A stretch of 64,000 bases of DNA from Candidatus Gastranaerophilales bacterium (GTDB taxonomy: Bacteria > Cyanobacteriota > Vampirovibrionia > Gastranaerophilales > Gastranaerophilaceae): contig CALVBI010000003.1 in the NCBI GenBank assembly GCA_944325735.1, forward strand, positions 307,479-371,478, read 5' to 3'. This document shows positions 24,901-35,704 of this stretch, one piece after another. How positions within the stretch are numbered: the first letter of the stretch is position 1; every line of letters begins with the position of its first letter. The notes under the pieces were generated by a model that saw nothing but the letters and a program-made list of their open reading frames with translations, was not told where the DNA came from and did no database searches. Both the position numbers and the translations under genes were made by a program.

Positions 24901-26112
24901 TTGGCTTTAGGAAAAAAATACTATGAAAAAACTTCTGCTGACAACAAAGAAATAGGTTTTGATTATCAATATCTATGCTTTATTAGCAAGTTATTAGATA
25001 TAAAAATAGGTCAAAAAATAGCATATGAAGAAAAAGATGATATTCATATTGAATCCAGTGATGGTAAATTAATTTTAATTCAGGTTAAGCACTCTATACA
25101 AACAAATGTAAATGACGCAATTATTAATTTAACAAAACTAGATTTAGATTTATGGAAAACTCTTTATAACTGGACCCAAATTATTACCGATTCAAGTGAT
25201 GGTAGAAGTAAAATTCAAAAACAGCTCTCATTTGTGCAAAATACACATTTTGTATTATTAACAAATAAAAATCTAGCAACTAATCCAATACTATTAAAAA
25301 TTAAAGCTTTAAAAGATGGTAATTTAAAGTTAAAAGAATTTAATGATTATTTAGCTAATTTAAAGAAACAAACGAATAGTAGTACTATTGTCAAATATAT
25401 TGATACCCTTTCAAGTCTAAATAAACAAGTATATGAGTGCTTTATTAATAATATATTAACAGAACAAACTAAAACTAATGTTATAGAAGGAATAAAACAA
25501 CAAATTCGTGAAAAAATGATAAAGCCAAGCAGGGTTGATGATGTCTTTAGTTCTATTTATGCGAAATTAAAAGTTGATTTTTTTGAAAAAGTTCATAAGG
25601 AAGAAAAACAAGTTATAACGTATGATGAATACTTAGAGACTTTTACACCAATATTTGAAAACTTTAAAACAACACTTCTTCCATATAGATTTTTTAAACG
25701 AATGCTCCCAGATAATATAGCAGAACAATATTTTATACAACAATTAATAGAAATTGGTGATATAAGTGAAAATGATATTGTTGAAATGGCAGACTATACA
25801 GAATCTATGTTGCAAATGAAAATGAATTTAGATAAGTGGTATGAAGATAATGAATTAACAATAGAGGATATTGAAAGTTTTCACAAAGAAACATTTAACA
25901 TATGGAAAAATAATCATAAAAAACATCACAAAAACTCCTCAAATGAAGACAATATAAATGCATATGCTTGTTTATCAGAACTTAGAGAAAAATTGTTAAA
26001 AATACAACAGACAGAGTTACAAACAAGTCCAAGTAATGGTGAATTTTACTATTTATCAAATGAAAAAAGATTAGGGTGGAAAAAATATTGGCAAGAAAAA
26101 TACAAAAAATAA
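24901..26112 (+). CDS. ABC-3C / Lamassu-type effector with DUF4297 (Cap4-like) nuclease domain
   Basis: 403 residues. The N-terminal dsDNA nuclease pattern is GFDYQYLCF (residue 19 on), EEKDDIHIE (D46/D47) and LILIQVKHS (Q61-V-K63), i.e. PD-(D/E)XK as in Cap4/DUF4297. The helical C-terminal part fits the effector region that docks on the ATPase complex in three-component ABC systems. TTG 24901 is the start (GGAGG 10 nt upstream; the ATG at 24892 meets an immediate stop). It is first of three overlapping genes in effector, middle, ATPase order, the same as DdmABC/Lamassu. Inferred role: DNA cleavage on invasion. Confidence 0.75.
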   Translation: MALGKKYYEKTSADNKEIGFDYQYLCFISKLLDIKIGQKIAYEEKDDIHIESSDGKLILIQVKHSIQTNVNDAIINLTKLDLDLWKTLYNWTQIITDSSDGRSKIQKQLSFVQNTHFVLLTNKNLATNPILLKIKALKDGNLKLKEFNDYLANLKKQTNSSTIVKYIDTLSSLNKQVYECFINNILTEQTKTNVIEGIKQQIREKMIKPSRVDDVFSSIYAKLKVDFFEKVHKEEKQVITYDEYLETFTPIFENFKTTLLPYRFFKRMLPDNIAEQYFIQQLIEIGDISENDIVEMADYTESMLQMKMNLDKWYEDNELTIEDIESFHKETFNIWKNNHKKHHKNSSNEDNINAYACLSELREKLLKIQQTELQTSPSNGEFYYLSNEKRLGWKKYWQEKYKK

Positions 26113-26561
26113 ATAACTCTTTTTCAACAAATGAAATATTAACGGCAATTACAATCCTCTCTGTTTTAAAAGATTGTAATTCGTTAGAAATAACAAAAGT
26201 ATTATTAATCGAGCCTTTATGTAGTTACAAGAAATTATTGAAAAAACTTACAAACGCTAGAATACAAATAAGAAGTATTGAAGAATTAATTATTAAAAGC
26301 GATTTTATTTTATCAAACTTTAATAAAAAATATAAAGAATGTATAATTATTAGCTTGAATTCAATTTATTTACTATTACAACTAAAATTAGTTAACATAA
26401 GAGACAATAAAATATTTTATAATGGATATACATTTGATTTTAAAGAAAAAACACTTGGAGAAAAAGCCAAAATAAGAATTAATGCTTCTTCTAAGTTGTC
26501 TAATATTTTGAAATGCACACAAAGTGCTGAATTATATTTACATTTGAGGGTTGAATTATGA
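26076..26561 (+). CDS. ABC-3C middle component
   Basis: 161 residues, GTG start inside the end of the effector gene (37-nt overlap). A helical winged-helix-like protein (FSTNEILTAITILSVL ... CSYKKLLKKL ... YLLLQLKLVNIRDNKIFYNG) with no catalytic motif. Size, position and character match the small middle component of three-component ABC systems (LmuC-like). Its stop overlaps the next ATG (ATGA). Confidence 0.65.
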   Translation: MEKILARKIQKINNSFSTNEILTAITILSVLKDCNSLEITKVLLIEPLCSYKKLLKKLTNARIQIRSIEELIIKSDFILSNFNKKYKECIIISLNSIYLLLQLKLVNIRDNKIFYNGYTFDFKEKTLGEKAKIRINASSKLSNILKCTQSAELYLHLRVEL

Positions 26562-28453
26562 ATTTTTATATTAATAGAATTATTTTATGGCTTAATAATG
26601 GTGAAAAAAGATATATAAAATTTGAAAAAGATAAAGTCAATGTTATTACTGGAAATAGTAAAACAGGAAAAACCGCCATACTAGAAATTATAGACTATTG
26701 TCTTTGCAGTACACAAAACAATATCTCGGAAGAATACATAGGTGAAAATGTTTCTTGGTATGGTTTAGATTTTTATATAAATAGCAAACATTATTTTATT
26801 GCAAGAGGAGATACAAAACATAACTCCTATAAATTCTACTTTTCAGCAACTGGTATAGAGCCTGACACACCAACGGACACAATGTCAATCGTAGATGTGA
26901 AAAGTATTTTAGAAGAAGAGTTTTCTATTAATAAAAATACAGTAATTCCTTTTGGTGGGAAAACTATAAAACAAGGTTCAAAAATCTCGTATAGATATTT
27001 TCTTATGTTTAATACAATATCTGGAGATATTATAGAAAATAGTAAAACATATTTTGACAAACAATATGATGATAGATATAGAGAAGCTTTGCCAAGAATC
27101 TTCGATATTGCAACTGGTATAACAACAATCAAAGATATCTTATTGAGAGGACAAGTAGATAAATTAAAAGGAGAACTGAATAAATATTATAAAGAACGTG
27201 ACTCTATTATAAACCTTATTGAAAATAGAGATCTAGAAATAAAAAAGATTATTAAAAAAGCTATTGATGCTAAATTATTAACAGAATCACTAGACAATGA
27301 ACAGGATTGTATTAATCAATTAAGGAATATTATAGAGACATTAAATTTAAATAATGTTGTACTAAAGGATTATAGTGAAAAATTAGAAAAATTAAAATTG
27401 GAAATACAAAATTTAGAAATACAGAAATTAAAACTTAAAAAATTTGAAAATAGATATAATAAATATAAAAAAAGTTTAGAAGAACAATATGAAGCTTTAA
27501 AACCGATAGAATACATCAAAACTAATTTTGCAAAAAATATAGAATCGGAAGAGTATCTATCATTTTTGAATATGTTAGAAAATGACTATAAAGATATAAA
27601 AGAAACAATAAAAAAGAAAATGCCTTTCGAAAATGGCGTAAAAAATAAAATTGAAGAAATTGAACAATCAATAGAAAAAATTAATATACAAATAGATTTA
27701 ATACCAACTACTTCATATATTGCATTAGATGATAAAACTAGGCTAGTCTTATTAGGAGAAATAAAAAATGAATTTATAGAATTAGTTAATAATAATCTTT
27801 CAACTAAAGACATTGAAACAATAATTAAATCAACTGAAGAAAAAATTAACAAACTTGAATTAGAACTTAATGATTATGAAGAAAATAAAAAGAATTTAAT
27901 TAATTCATTAAATGATTATATTCAAACATACATTAAACTTGCAAAAGAACCATTAGATGAATATGGGAATTATTTAGCTGATTATGATTACAAAAATAAA
28001 ATGCTTAAACTGCGTAAAGAAAAGGCTCTTTTACCTGCTAATATCTCTAGTAGTTCCGACCATATGTATCTACATCTATGTATGTTTTTGGGCTTACATG
28101 AATTATTGTCTTGTAACCAATCCCCATATATACCTTCATTTTTAATTATTGACCAACCAACACGACCTTATTTTGTTAATGAGAAAAATGAGAAAATTAA
28201 AAATATAGACTATCAAAAAATAAAAGAAAAACTTTCAAAGAAAGGTGATTGGAATAAAGTAATAAATATATTTTCTTTATTAGATAGTTTCATGCAAAAT
28301 ATAAAAAATAATAATAAAAATTTCCAAATGATAGTCTTAGAGCATGTATCTAAAGATGCTTGGAATGGGTTGGAAAATATACATCTTGTTGAAGAATTTG
28401 ATGGAGACGTTAATGCATTAATTCCACCATTTACCAATAAAAATAATAAATAG
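26558..28453 (+). CDS. ABC-3C ATPase, DUF3732 family (SMC/Rad50-like)
   Basis: 631 residues. Walker A GNSKTGKT at residues 32-39, an internal coiled coil (about residues 190-440, Lys/Glu-rich heptads). Then a signature region (SSSSDHMYLHLCMF) and Walker B (SFLIIDQPTRPYF). These are hallmarks of the short-armed SMC-like ATPases in three-component ABC systems (DUF3732; LmuB-like). It should sense foreign or unusual DNA and release the nuclease effector. No defects are seen, so the three-gene module looks intact. Confidence 0.8.
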   Translation: MNFYINRIILWLNNGEKRYIKFEKDKVNVITGNSKTGKTAILEIIDYCLCSTQNNISEEYIGENVSWYGLDFYINSKHYFIARGDTKHNSYKFYFSATGIEPDTPTDTMSIVDVKSILEEEFSINKNTVIPFGGKTIKQGSKISYRYFLMFNTISGDIIENSKTYFDKQYDDRYREALPRIFDIATGITTIKDILLRGQVDKLKGELNKYYKERDSIINLIENRDLEIKKIIKKAIDAKLLTESLDNEQDCINQLRNIIETLNLNNVVLKDYSEKLEKLKLEIQNLEIQKLKLKKFENRYNKYKKSLEEQYEALKPIEYIKTNFAKNIESEEYLSFLNMLENDYKDIKETIKKKMPFENGVKNKIEEIEQSIEKINIQIDLIPTTSYIALDDKTRLVLLGEIKNEFIELVNNNLSTKDIETIIKSTEEKINKLELELNDYEENKKNLINSLNDYIQTYIKLAKEPLDEYGNYLADYDYKNKMLKLRKEKALLPANISSSSDHMYLHLCMFLGLHELLSCNQSPYIPSFLIIDQPTRPYFVNEKNEKIKNIDYQKIKEKLSKKGDWNKVINIFSLLDSFMQNIKNNNKNFQMIVLEHVSKDAWNGLENIHLVEEFDGDVNALIPPFTNKNNK

Positions 28454-28465
28454 AGACTTTATATA

Positions 28466-29482
28466 TTACAATATTGCTTTTTCTAGAATGTTTGGAATCT
28501 TAGTATTTTTATGTTGTGTTAAATCACACAATAAATTACTTCTACATAAATTTACAAAATTAGAGTCTTTCTTTATTTGCTCTATTACTTTTGTATTGCA
28601 ATAGAAATCTTCAAAGTGCTGAAATATCATATAATTTATAACGGACAATTTTTCATTTAAAGATAGCCTGTTTATATCTGTTTTAAAAGTCTTATATTTA
28701 TCATCAGTACTATGTGTAAATAGCAAAATTAAACTTTTATTTTCTAAAGGAAATATACAAATATGAAGCATATAAAGAACTCCATCTGAAAATACATTTA
28801 TATACTCCCCACTTAAACCTTTATGCACTGGAATAGCATTTTGTAAAGCGATAGGTACAGTATAAGGTAATTCTATTTGTTCCAATATTTCATAAACTGG
28901 AATATTTTTATCTCTATAGGACCTATCATAATGGTAATTATACTCATTCATTTGCAGTTTTTTACAGGCACTTTTCATTGGTATTTCAGTTCTAATTTTA
29001 AAATATGTAAGGAATTTGGGTTCATTATCTCTTATATAATCATGTATAGCCATAAAACGACTTAATTCATAATTAGCCTTGCTTATTGCAAATAAATGAT
29101 TTTTAATAGCAATTTCTGATAAAATATTTTCAGATAAAGGTTTAGATAGGTCATTATATATTTCTTTTTTTTCATAGTCTGCAAAAAAACTACTGTCACA
29201 ATTTCTGCATATGATTTCAAATGTACCAGCCTTTTTCTTTCCAGTAAAATGTTTTAGTATATCAATATCTGCCACATCAGAATAATTTGAATATATGCCA
29301 TTGTCACCAAGATTTTCAAGAACAAACTGGGGTATAGAATGAGAATTACAAAAAGATGTACAGGAGTTGCCACATAAGTAACACTTGTTTTGCGTTGCAT
29401 TTTTATAGTAATTGTTTTCTATATCAGAAATATTTTCTGATAGCCATATTGAAAAATCTCTATCATTGATATTAAAGTTCAT
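28466..29482 (-). CDS. HNH-like zinc-binding protein
   Basis: 338 residues. A treble-clef/HNH-like start: CYLCGNSC ... SHSIPQFVL ... CRNCDSSFFADYEKK. This spacing (CxxC, SHxIPxF, CxxCD..F..YE) is common in uncharacterised HNH-type proteins of defence islands. The remainder is helical with no second domain recognised. It is convergent with the ABC module (12-nt gap) and is the last gene before the right end of element B. A nuclease role is plausible, unproven. Confidence 0.6.
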   Translation of the reverse strand: MNFNINDRDFSIWLSENISDIENNYYKNATQNKCYLCGNSCTSFCNSHSIPQFVLENLGDNGIYSNYSDVADIDILKHFTGKKKAGTFEIICRNCDSSFFADYEKKEIYNDLSKPLSENILSEIAIKNHLFAISKANYELSRFMAIHDYIRDNEPKFLTYFKIRTEIPMKSACKKLQMNEYNYHYDRSYRDKNIPVYEILEQIELPYTVPIALQNAIPVHKGLSGEYINVFSDGVLYMLHICIFPLENKSLILLFTHSTDDKYKTFKTDINRLSLNEKLSVINYMIFQHFEDFYCNTKVIEQIKKDSNFVNLCRSNLLCDLTQHKNTKIPNILEKAIL

Positions 29483-29547
29483 TAACTTGCCCTATATTAT
29501 AATATTGAGTACAATAATCTATATAATAGTACATCAAGATATTATTA

Positions 29548-29567
29548 CAACACATTCCACTACACAT
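29548..29567 (+). repeat. end repeat of element B, right copy
   Basis: CAACACATTCCACTACACAT; matches 18744-18763 except one base, same orientation, about 115 bp inside the right junction. Confidence 0.5.
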
Positions 29568-29682
29568 GAATTTAACAAATTATAATCAATTTCGTTAAAC
29601 AAAGTAAATTCTCATAAAATTTTGTGCCAAGTCATGGCAAATCATGAATAAGAGTTAAAGGATGTGGCAACCCGAGACAGTC

Positions 29683-29727
29683 CTCATAACCCGAAGGTCA
29701 TAGGTTCAAATCCTGTCTCCGCAACCA
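29683..29727 (+). pseudogene. 3' half of tRNA-fMet (right attachment site)
   Basis: Forty-five bases identical to the intact tRNA from the anticodon loop CTCATAA through CCA. Identity is lost immediately 5' of the loop. It is followed by its own terminator, so this is the displaced 3' end of the original host gene. Confidence 0.9.
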
Positions 29728-29732
29728 TTTAG

Positions 29733-29764
29733 AAAAACTCTTAGATATTCTCTAAGAGTTTTTA
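29733..29764 (+). terminator. terminator after the tRNA 3' half
   Basis: AAAAACTCTTAGA, 4-nt loop, TCTAAGAGTTTTT: perfect stem with T run, the original tRNA terminator. Confidence 0.85.
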
Positions 29765-29787
29765 AATATCTATACAAAATTAAAAAT

Positions 29788-30642
29788 ATGCAAATTCTAT
29801 ACAACTTTTTAGCTATAATTATCAGAATTATTACAAACTCAATGAGTAACGTTTTCCAAAAGAAATTATCTTTGGAAGGCGAAAATCCTGTTGTAGTTAA
29901 TTTTATTAACTATCTTATTCTCAGTATTTTCTCTATTCCTTTAATATTTTTTACAAATATTCCAATAACAGATATTCATTTTATAATTTACGCCCTTTTA
30001 GGCGGATTAACAGGTGCTATTTGCAATTGCTTTATGGTACTAGCTTTAAAAAGGGGAGAATTATCTGTATTAGGTCCGATAAATTCATATAAAGCCATAA
30101 TAGGCTTAATTTTTGGAATGATTATCTTGCATGAATTTCCTAATATTTTTGGACTAATCGGAATTGCTCTTATTATTTTCGGTTCATATTTTATTCTCGA
30201 AACACCTAAAGCTCTTCTCAAAAAAGATATTCAATATCGAATTTATGCTCTTATTTTTTCTGCAATTGAAGCTGTTTTCATTAAAAAAGTTATAATTTTA
30301 TCATCTATTACAACTTCATTTATTACATCTAGTTTTTTAGGTGCTGTATTTTCTTTTATTATAATGAGTATTTTTTCAGAAAAAGATATAAAAATTCCAT
30401 CTAAAAAGCATTTAATTATCTATATTTTAACAGCAATATGCTTTGGACTAATGACATTCACAACAGCATATGTATTTAAATATATAAATGTTGGATATGC
30501 ACTATCTTTATTTCAACTTTCTATTATTATTAATGTAATTTTAGGATATAAACTATTTAATGAAAAGAATCTATTAAAAAAACTCATTGGTTCCTTAATA
30601 ATTCTTATAGGTTCAGCAACAATTATGATTTACGGTCATTAA
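29788..30642 (+). CDS. EamA/DMT-family transporter
   Basis: 284 residues, about ten predicted TM helices in two EamA halves. ALKRGELSVLGPINSYKAIIGLIFG closes the first half, and YVFKYINVGYALSLFQLSIIINVILGYKLFNEK closes the second. Exports or imports small metabolites; substrate unknown. First native gene right of the island. No strong ribosome binding site. Confidence 0.82.
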   Translation: MQILYNFLAIIIRIITNSMSNVFQKKLSLEGENPVVVNFINYLILSIFSIPLIFFTNIPITDIHFIIYALLGGLTGAICNCFMVLALKRGELSVLGPINSYKAIIGLIFGMIILHEFPNIFGLIGIALIIFGSYFILETPKALLKKDIQYRIYALIFSAIEAVFIKKVIILSSITTSFITSSFLGAVFSFIIMSIFSEKDIKIPSKKHLIIYILTAICFGLMTFTTAYVFKYINVGYALSLFQLSIIINVILGYKLFNEKNLLKKLIGSLIILIGSATIMIYGH

Positions 30643-30676
30643 TATGATAGAATTATTTTGAAAGGGATATAAAAAG

Positions 30677-31306
30677 ATGCTTGCACCCATTACAGGGCAA
30701 AAAGTTGAATATGATATAAGAACATATAAAAGTTATAGAACTCACCAAGTTGAAAAAACTGATACAAATACAAAAGCTAAAATTGCAGCTGGCTCAATAG
30801 TTGGAACAATAATTCCAATGGCTCTATTGGCAAAAAATCAAAAATGCAAACTATATAATATTAAATATGGTGTAAAAGAGATGGTTTTAGTTAGTGCCGG
30901 CAGTATAGCTGGTGGACTTGCATCCGGTGTTTTATTTGACAAAAAAGAACATAAAAAACAAAAAATTAATGAAAGCGTTTTTCAATTTATGAATGCATCA
31001 GTTCCACCATTATTAACAAGCGCATTATATTCTTTTAGCAAAAATATAAAATACAGAATTGCAAGTACTGTTGTAGGCCTTTTTGGAGGAATGCACATTG
31101 CAGCTAAACTATCAAATATTATAAACGATCCACATGACAAAGTTCCAGATAGAAAACTTACATTTAAAGATTCTATTGCAAATATTGACGATGCTTTAGG
31201 CGTCCTAATCCTTGCAAAAGTTCCAATTGCTGAAAAATTACATGTAGATAAAACTTTACCTGCTATATACAGCTGGTGCGGGTATAGAGCAGGTATAAGT
31301 AACTAA
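30677..31306 (+). CDS. hypothetical membrane-associated protein
   Basis: 209 residues, unrecognised. Two glycine-rich hydrophobic stretches (KIAAGSIVGTIIPMALLA and MVLVSAGSIAGGLASGVLF) and a third near residue 120 suggest membrane hairpins. The N-terminus (MLAPITGQKVEYDIRTYKSYRTH) is polar and uncleaved. AAAGGGA lies upstream of ATG 30677. Likely lineage-specific. Confidence 0.7.
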   Translation: MLAPITGQKVEYDIRTYKSYRTHQVEKTDTNTKAKIAAGSIVGTIIPMALLAKNQKCKLYNIKYGVKEMVLVSAGSIAGGLASGVLFDKKEHKKQKINESVFQFMNASVPPLLTSALYSFSKNIKYRIASTVVGLFGGMHIAAKLSNIINDPHDKVPDRKLTFKDSIANIDDALGVLILAKVPIAEKLHVDKTLPAIYSWCGYRAGISN

Positions 31307-31319
31307 TATTTAATTCTAT

Positions 31320-31604
31320 TTAATTGTCATCATTCTCTATTTTTATTTGACCATTTTCTTCCACAAACTTTTTCTTATGAAATAACTTTTTGATTAATGG
31401 TTCAGAATTAGCTTCATTCCTTTTTTGATACCTAGCTTTTTCTGTATTGACATCATTATAATCGTTAATTTCTTCTATTCTAAACCTCTGTTGATTAATC
31501 ATCTGCATATCATGCACTTGAATTATAGAAGCATCTGGTGGAAGTACTGCAAATACTGGGATTATTGAAAAAGATAATAATAAAACTAAAATTAAATTTT
31601 TCAT
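31320..31604 (-). CDS. small exported hypothetical protein
   Basis: 94 residues with signal peptide MKNLILVLLLSFSIIPVFA and a charged mature part (RFRIEEINDYNDVNTEKARY ... FHKKKFVEENG). No family known. It follows the SIMPL gene by 17 nt, so probably the same operon and compartment. Confidence 0.7.
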   Translation of the reverse strand: MKNLILVLLLSFSIIPVFAVLPPDASIIQVHDMQMINQQRFRIEEINDYNDVNTEKARYQKRNEANSEPLIKKLFHKKKFVEENGQIKIENDDN

Positions 31605-31621
31605 AATTATAACTCCACAAT

Positions 31622-32341
31622 TTATTTAATACGGAATACGACATTCGCAACAGCAGTGACTTTTTTCTCAATTGTTGTAGTATCATTAATACCCATATCA
31701 GATACATTTGTAGAATCTACTGGAGTAATTTGGAATACGCCCATATTTACTGCTTGGATTTTTCCAGGTCTGTTATGAGTAGCTTTTAACATAGCTGTTG
31801 CTCTATCTTTTGCATCTGTAGTAGCGTCTTTAAGCAATTTAACTTTTAAATCAGCTAAACCTGAATAATAATACTCTGGATTAGTAACATCAATATCTAT
31901 ACCTTTTTCATATAAATTTTGAATATCCAAAGCTGTTTCTTTTATTTTATCAACATCATTTGATTTAACTTCTATTGCTTGAGATGCATTATAATATGCA
32001 ATTTCATTTGTTGAAGTACCATTTGGATTATATTTATATACATAATATGAATTTATTGGTTTTACCTCAATATCATCAAGCCCTTTAGATTTTAAGTATT
32101 CTGTAACTACAGGTAATTGTTTTTTAATCACACTGTATGCTTCTGATTTAGAAGGTTTTCTTGATTTTATATCAACAACCAATCTTGCAGAATCTGATTT
32201 TACAACTTGATAAGCAGATCCAGTAACTGATATATTATCTTTTGATAATGTAACAGTTCCTGATTTCACAGCTACAATTAAACCAAAAGCTAAAATCAAA
32301 GCTAACCATACCAATTGTAATTTTTCAAATTTTTCAAACAT
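31622..32341 (-). CDS. SIMPL-domain (DUF541) protein
   Basis: 239 residues. N-terminal anchor (LQLVWLALILAFGLIVAV), then a SIMPL domain: NISVTGSAYQVVKSDSARLVVDI, KSKGLDDIEVKPINSYYVY, ATTDAKDRATAML, and KKVTAVANVVFRIK at the end. SIMPL/OMP26-like proteins are periplasmic with unclear, stress-related roles. Complete length. Divergent from gdhA. Confidence 0.85.
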   Translation of the reverse strand: MFEKFEKLQLVWLALILAFGLIVAVKSGTVTLSKDNISVTGSAYQVVKSDSARLVVDIKSRKPSKSEAYSVIKKQLPVVTEYLKSKGLDDIEVKPINSYYVYKYNPNGTSTNEIAYYNASQAIEVKSNDVDKIKETALDIQNLYEKGIDIDVTNPEYYYSGLADLKVKLLKDATTDAKDRATAMLKATHNRPGKIQAVNMGVFQITPVDSTNVSDMGINDTTTIEKKVTAVANVVFRIK

Positions 32342-32391
32342 ATCTATACACTCCTATACAAAATAATATATCACATTATAACCGATATTAA

Positions 32392-33819
<1,428 letters not shown>

Positions 33820-33823
33820 AATA

Positions 33824-34270
33824 CTACGGTTTAAATATAGTATTTATCCTTTGAGGAGAACAAGCCTGAGGATCTTTTTTTACATATTTATATTTGTTAT
33901 ATTTACAATACTCTTCTACAAAGAATCTATATTCTTGTAACTGTTTATTATTACTAGCTATAGCAAAATTAGATACTAAAACTGGGTATTGAAGTTTATA
34001 TGCATCATTACCTTGATTTGTTATAGGAAATATTGTATCAATTAACCTTTGCCTGTCTGACTCATAAAACATGCACTTTTGACGCAAGTAACCTGCAAAT
34101 TTATGATCAATTCTAAAATTATCAGCAACATTAGCACATATGTTATGAAATGATTGATGACTTGCAATCATTCTTTTATAAGCCTCTTTGCGAGTTAGAA
34201 CATCTTCTGCTTTAGAAGCAGAAAAACAAGATAACATAAATAAAAATAAGAATATAAATAATTTTTTCAT
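33824..34270 (-). CDS. small exported hypothetical protein
   Basis: 148 residues: signal peptide MKKLFIFLFLFMLSCFSASKA, then a helical, Cys-containing mature domain (HNICANVADNFRIDHKFAGYLRQKCMFYESDRQRL). Not recognised. ATG 34270 has TATAAT ending 6 nt upstream. Its leader overlaps the end of the histidine kinase region but it has its own promoter. Confidence 0.7.
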   Translation of the reverse strand: MKKLFIFLFLFMLSCFSASKAEDVLTRKEAYKRMIASHQSFHNICANVADNFRIDHKFAGYLRQKCMFYESDRQRLIDTIFPITNQGNDAYKLQYPVLVSNFAIASNNKQLQEYRFFVEEYCKYNKYKYVKKDPQACSPQRINTIFKP

Positions 34271-34276
34271 AAAAGT

Positions 34277-34282
34277 ATTATA
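34277..34282 (-). promoter_or_regulatory. TATAAT -10 box, leaderless start
   Basis: Minus-strand TATAAT with exactly 6 nt to ATG 34270. Confidence 0.5.
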
Positions 34283-34289
34283 TAACAAA

Positions 34290-35594
34290 TTAATCAGAAA
34301 TAATTGAAAATTTACATTCGTTAATATAAGGCAATTCAATATTATAGCTATTATAATTAGTTTGTTTGCTTTCTACATTGATTATTCCGTGATGAGCATT
34401 AATTATTTGTTTTGCTAAATATAAATTTAAACTACTGCCTACTTTATCCATTTTTTCTGCAGATGTTGTATATTTACAAAACATATTTTTTATATTTTCA
34501 GGAGATTTATAAGGACTTTCAAAACTCAATGAAATATTTATAGAGTTTTCTAAAGTATTTTTAGAAATCTCACAACAAATTTCAGTATTTTCATAAGCAC
34601 TTGAAATACAATAATTTATTAAATTTTCAAAAGCTTTTTTCATTTGAATTTTATCTGCATATAAAGAAACAAATTTATCTTTTGCTAAAACTTTTATTCT
34701 TATATTTTTATGTTTCATTTCCCTTAAATACTTAGCAAAAGATTCATCTAAAACTTTCAACATCTGAACTTTTTCATAATTTAACACAATATCATTATTT
34801 TCAAATTTATATGTTGTTAATAATGTAGATAACATATCATACATACAATAACAAGAATCTAATGTTAAATTGAGTAATTCTCTTTGTTGATCATTAAGTT
34901 TACCCATTTTTTCACCAGCCAAAAGCTCTAAAGCTCTGATTTGAGCAAGAGTTGGAATTTTTAAATCGTGACTAAGGGTTGAAATATAAGTTTCTCTTTG
35001 TTTTTGAGCTGCACGTTCAGTATTAATACTTCGTCCAAATACAACCAAACTATTAACATTATCATTTTTATCTAAAATAGGCACTTTTCTTATTCTTAAC
35101 CACTGTTGTTTACCATCTTTTAACCTTACTTCTCTGTCAGTAATGAAGGTCTTTTTGTTTTTCTTGATAAGATCGTTTTCTTCTTTAATTAATTCCATTG
35201 TTTTCCTCTCAAATACATCTAAAGACAACTTCCTGAACTGCTCTTGTTTTGTAACATTGAAAAACTTTAAAGCTTCAATATTACCGGTCACAAACTTATA
35301 ATTTTTATCAATTATAAATGCAATCAGGGGTAAATTATTTATAATATCATTTAAATAAGATGACTTTGATTCTATATTAGCTGTCTTTAAGTCATCTTTT
35401 TTAACAGTCTCAAATTCTATATGATTTTTTAACAATAAAAATACAAATAGAATACAAATAAAATTACCAAAAATAATACATAAAAATAAATTTTTAGAAA
35501 GTTCTAAAAAAACAGCAGTATAAACAATTAAACAACAATAAAAAACTAAAAATAGCGTATATGATAAGTTTAAAGTTACAGCTCTTTTGACCAT
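34290..35594 (-). CDS. membrane sensor histidine kinase with PAS domain (orphan)
   Basis: 434 residues: two N-terminal TM segments (residues ~10-50), a PAS domain (NLPLIAFIIDKNYKFVTGN ... REVRLKDGKQQWLRIRKVPI), H-box STLSHDLKIPTLAQIRALE, and a HATPase region (KAFENLINYCISSAYENTEI ... MDKVGSSLNLYLAKQIINAHHG). The G1 box is weak (no clear DxGxG; KVGSSLNLYLAK replaces the G2 region), so activity may be reduced. No response regulator is adjacent. Confidence 0.82.
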   Translation of the reverse strand: MVKRAVTLNLSYTLFLVFYCCLIVYTAVFLELSKNLFLCIIFGNFICILFVFLLLKNHIEFETVKKDDLKTANIESKSSYLNDIINNLPLIAFIIDKNYKFVTGNIEALKFFNVTKQEQFRKLSLDVFERKTMELIKEENDLIKKNKKTFITDREVRLKDGKQQWLRIRKVPILDKNDNVNSLVVFGRSINTERAAQKQRETYISTLSHDLKIPTLAQIRALELLAGEKMGKLNDQQRELLNLTLDSCYCMYDMLSTLLTTYKFENNDIVLNYEKVQMLKVLDESFAKYLREMKHKNIRIKVLAKDKFVSLYADKIQMKKAFENLINYCISSAYENTEICCEISKNTLENSINISLSFESPYKSPENIKNMFCKYTTSAEKMDKVGSSLNLYLAKQIINAHHGIINVESKQTNYNSYNIELPYINECKFSIISD

Positions 35595-35704
35595 ACTTTC
35601 CTCTATTTCTAATTACATGAACATACTAAATTAACATGTAAAAAAAAACATTACCCACCTGATTAATAATTATCAAAATGGGCAATAAAATATTTTAAAT
35701 TTTC

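Larger units (their letters stand above)
18691..29682. mobile_element. integrated element B (in tRNA-fMet)
   Basis: Bounded by the intact tRNA-fMet on the left and a 3' tRNA half (29683-29727) on the right, with identity from CTCATAA to CCA. It carries XRE, YIPSDYC, PDZ, excisionase-like and HUH-Rep-like genes, a serine + tyrosine recombinase pair, a three-component ABC system and an HNH-like gene. A 20-bp near-identical direct repeat lies near each end (18744-18763, 29548-29567). No relaxosome or type IV secretion genes are seen. Confidence 0.75.
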
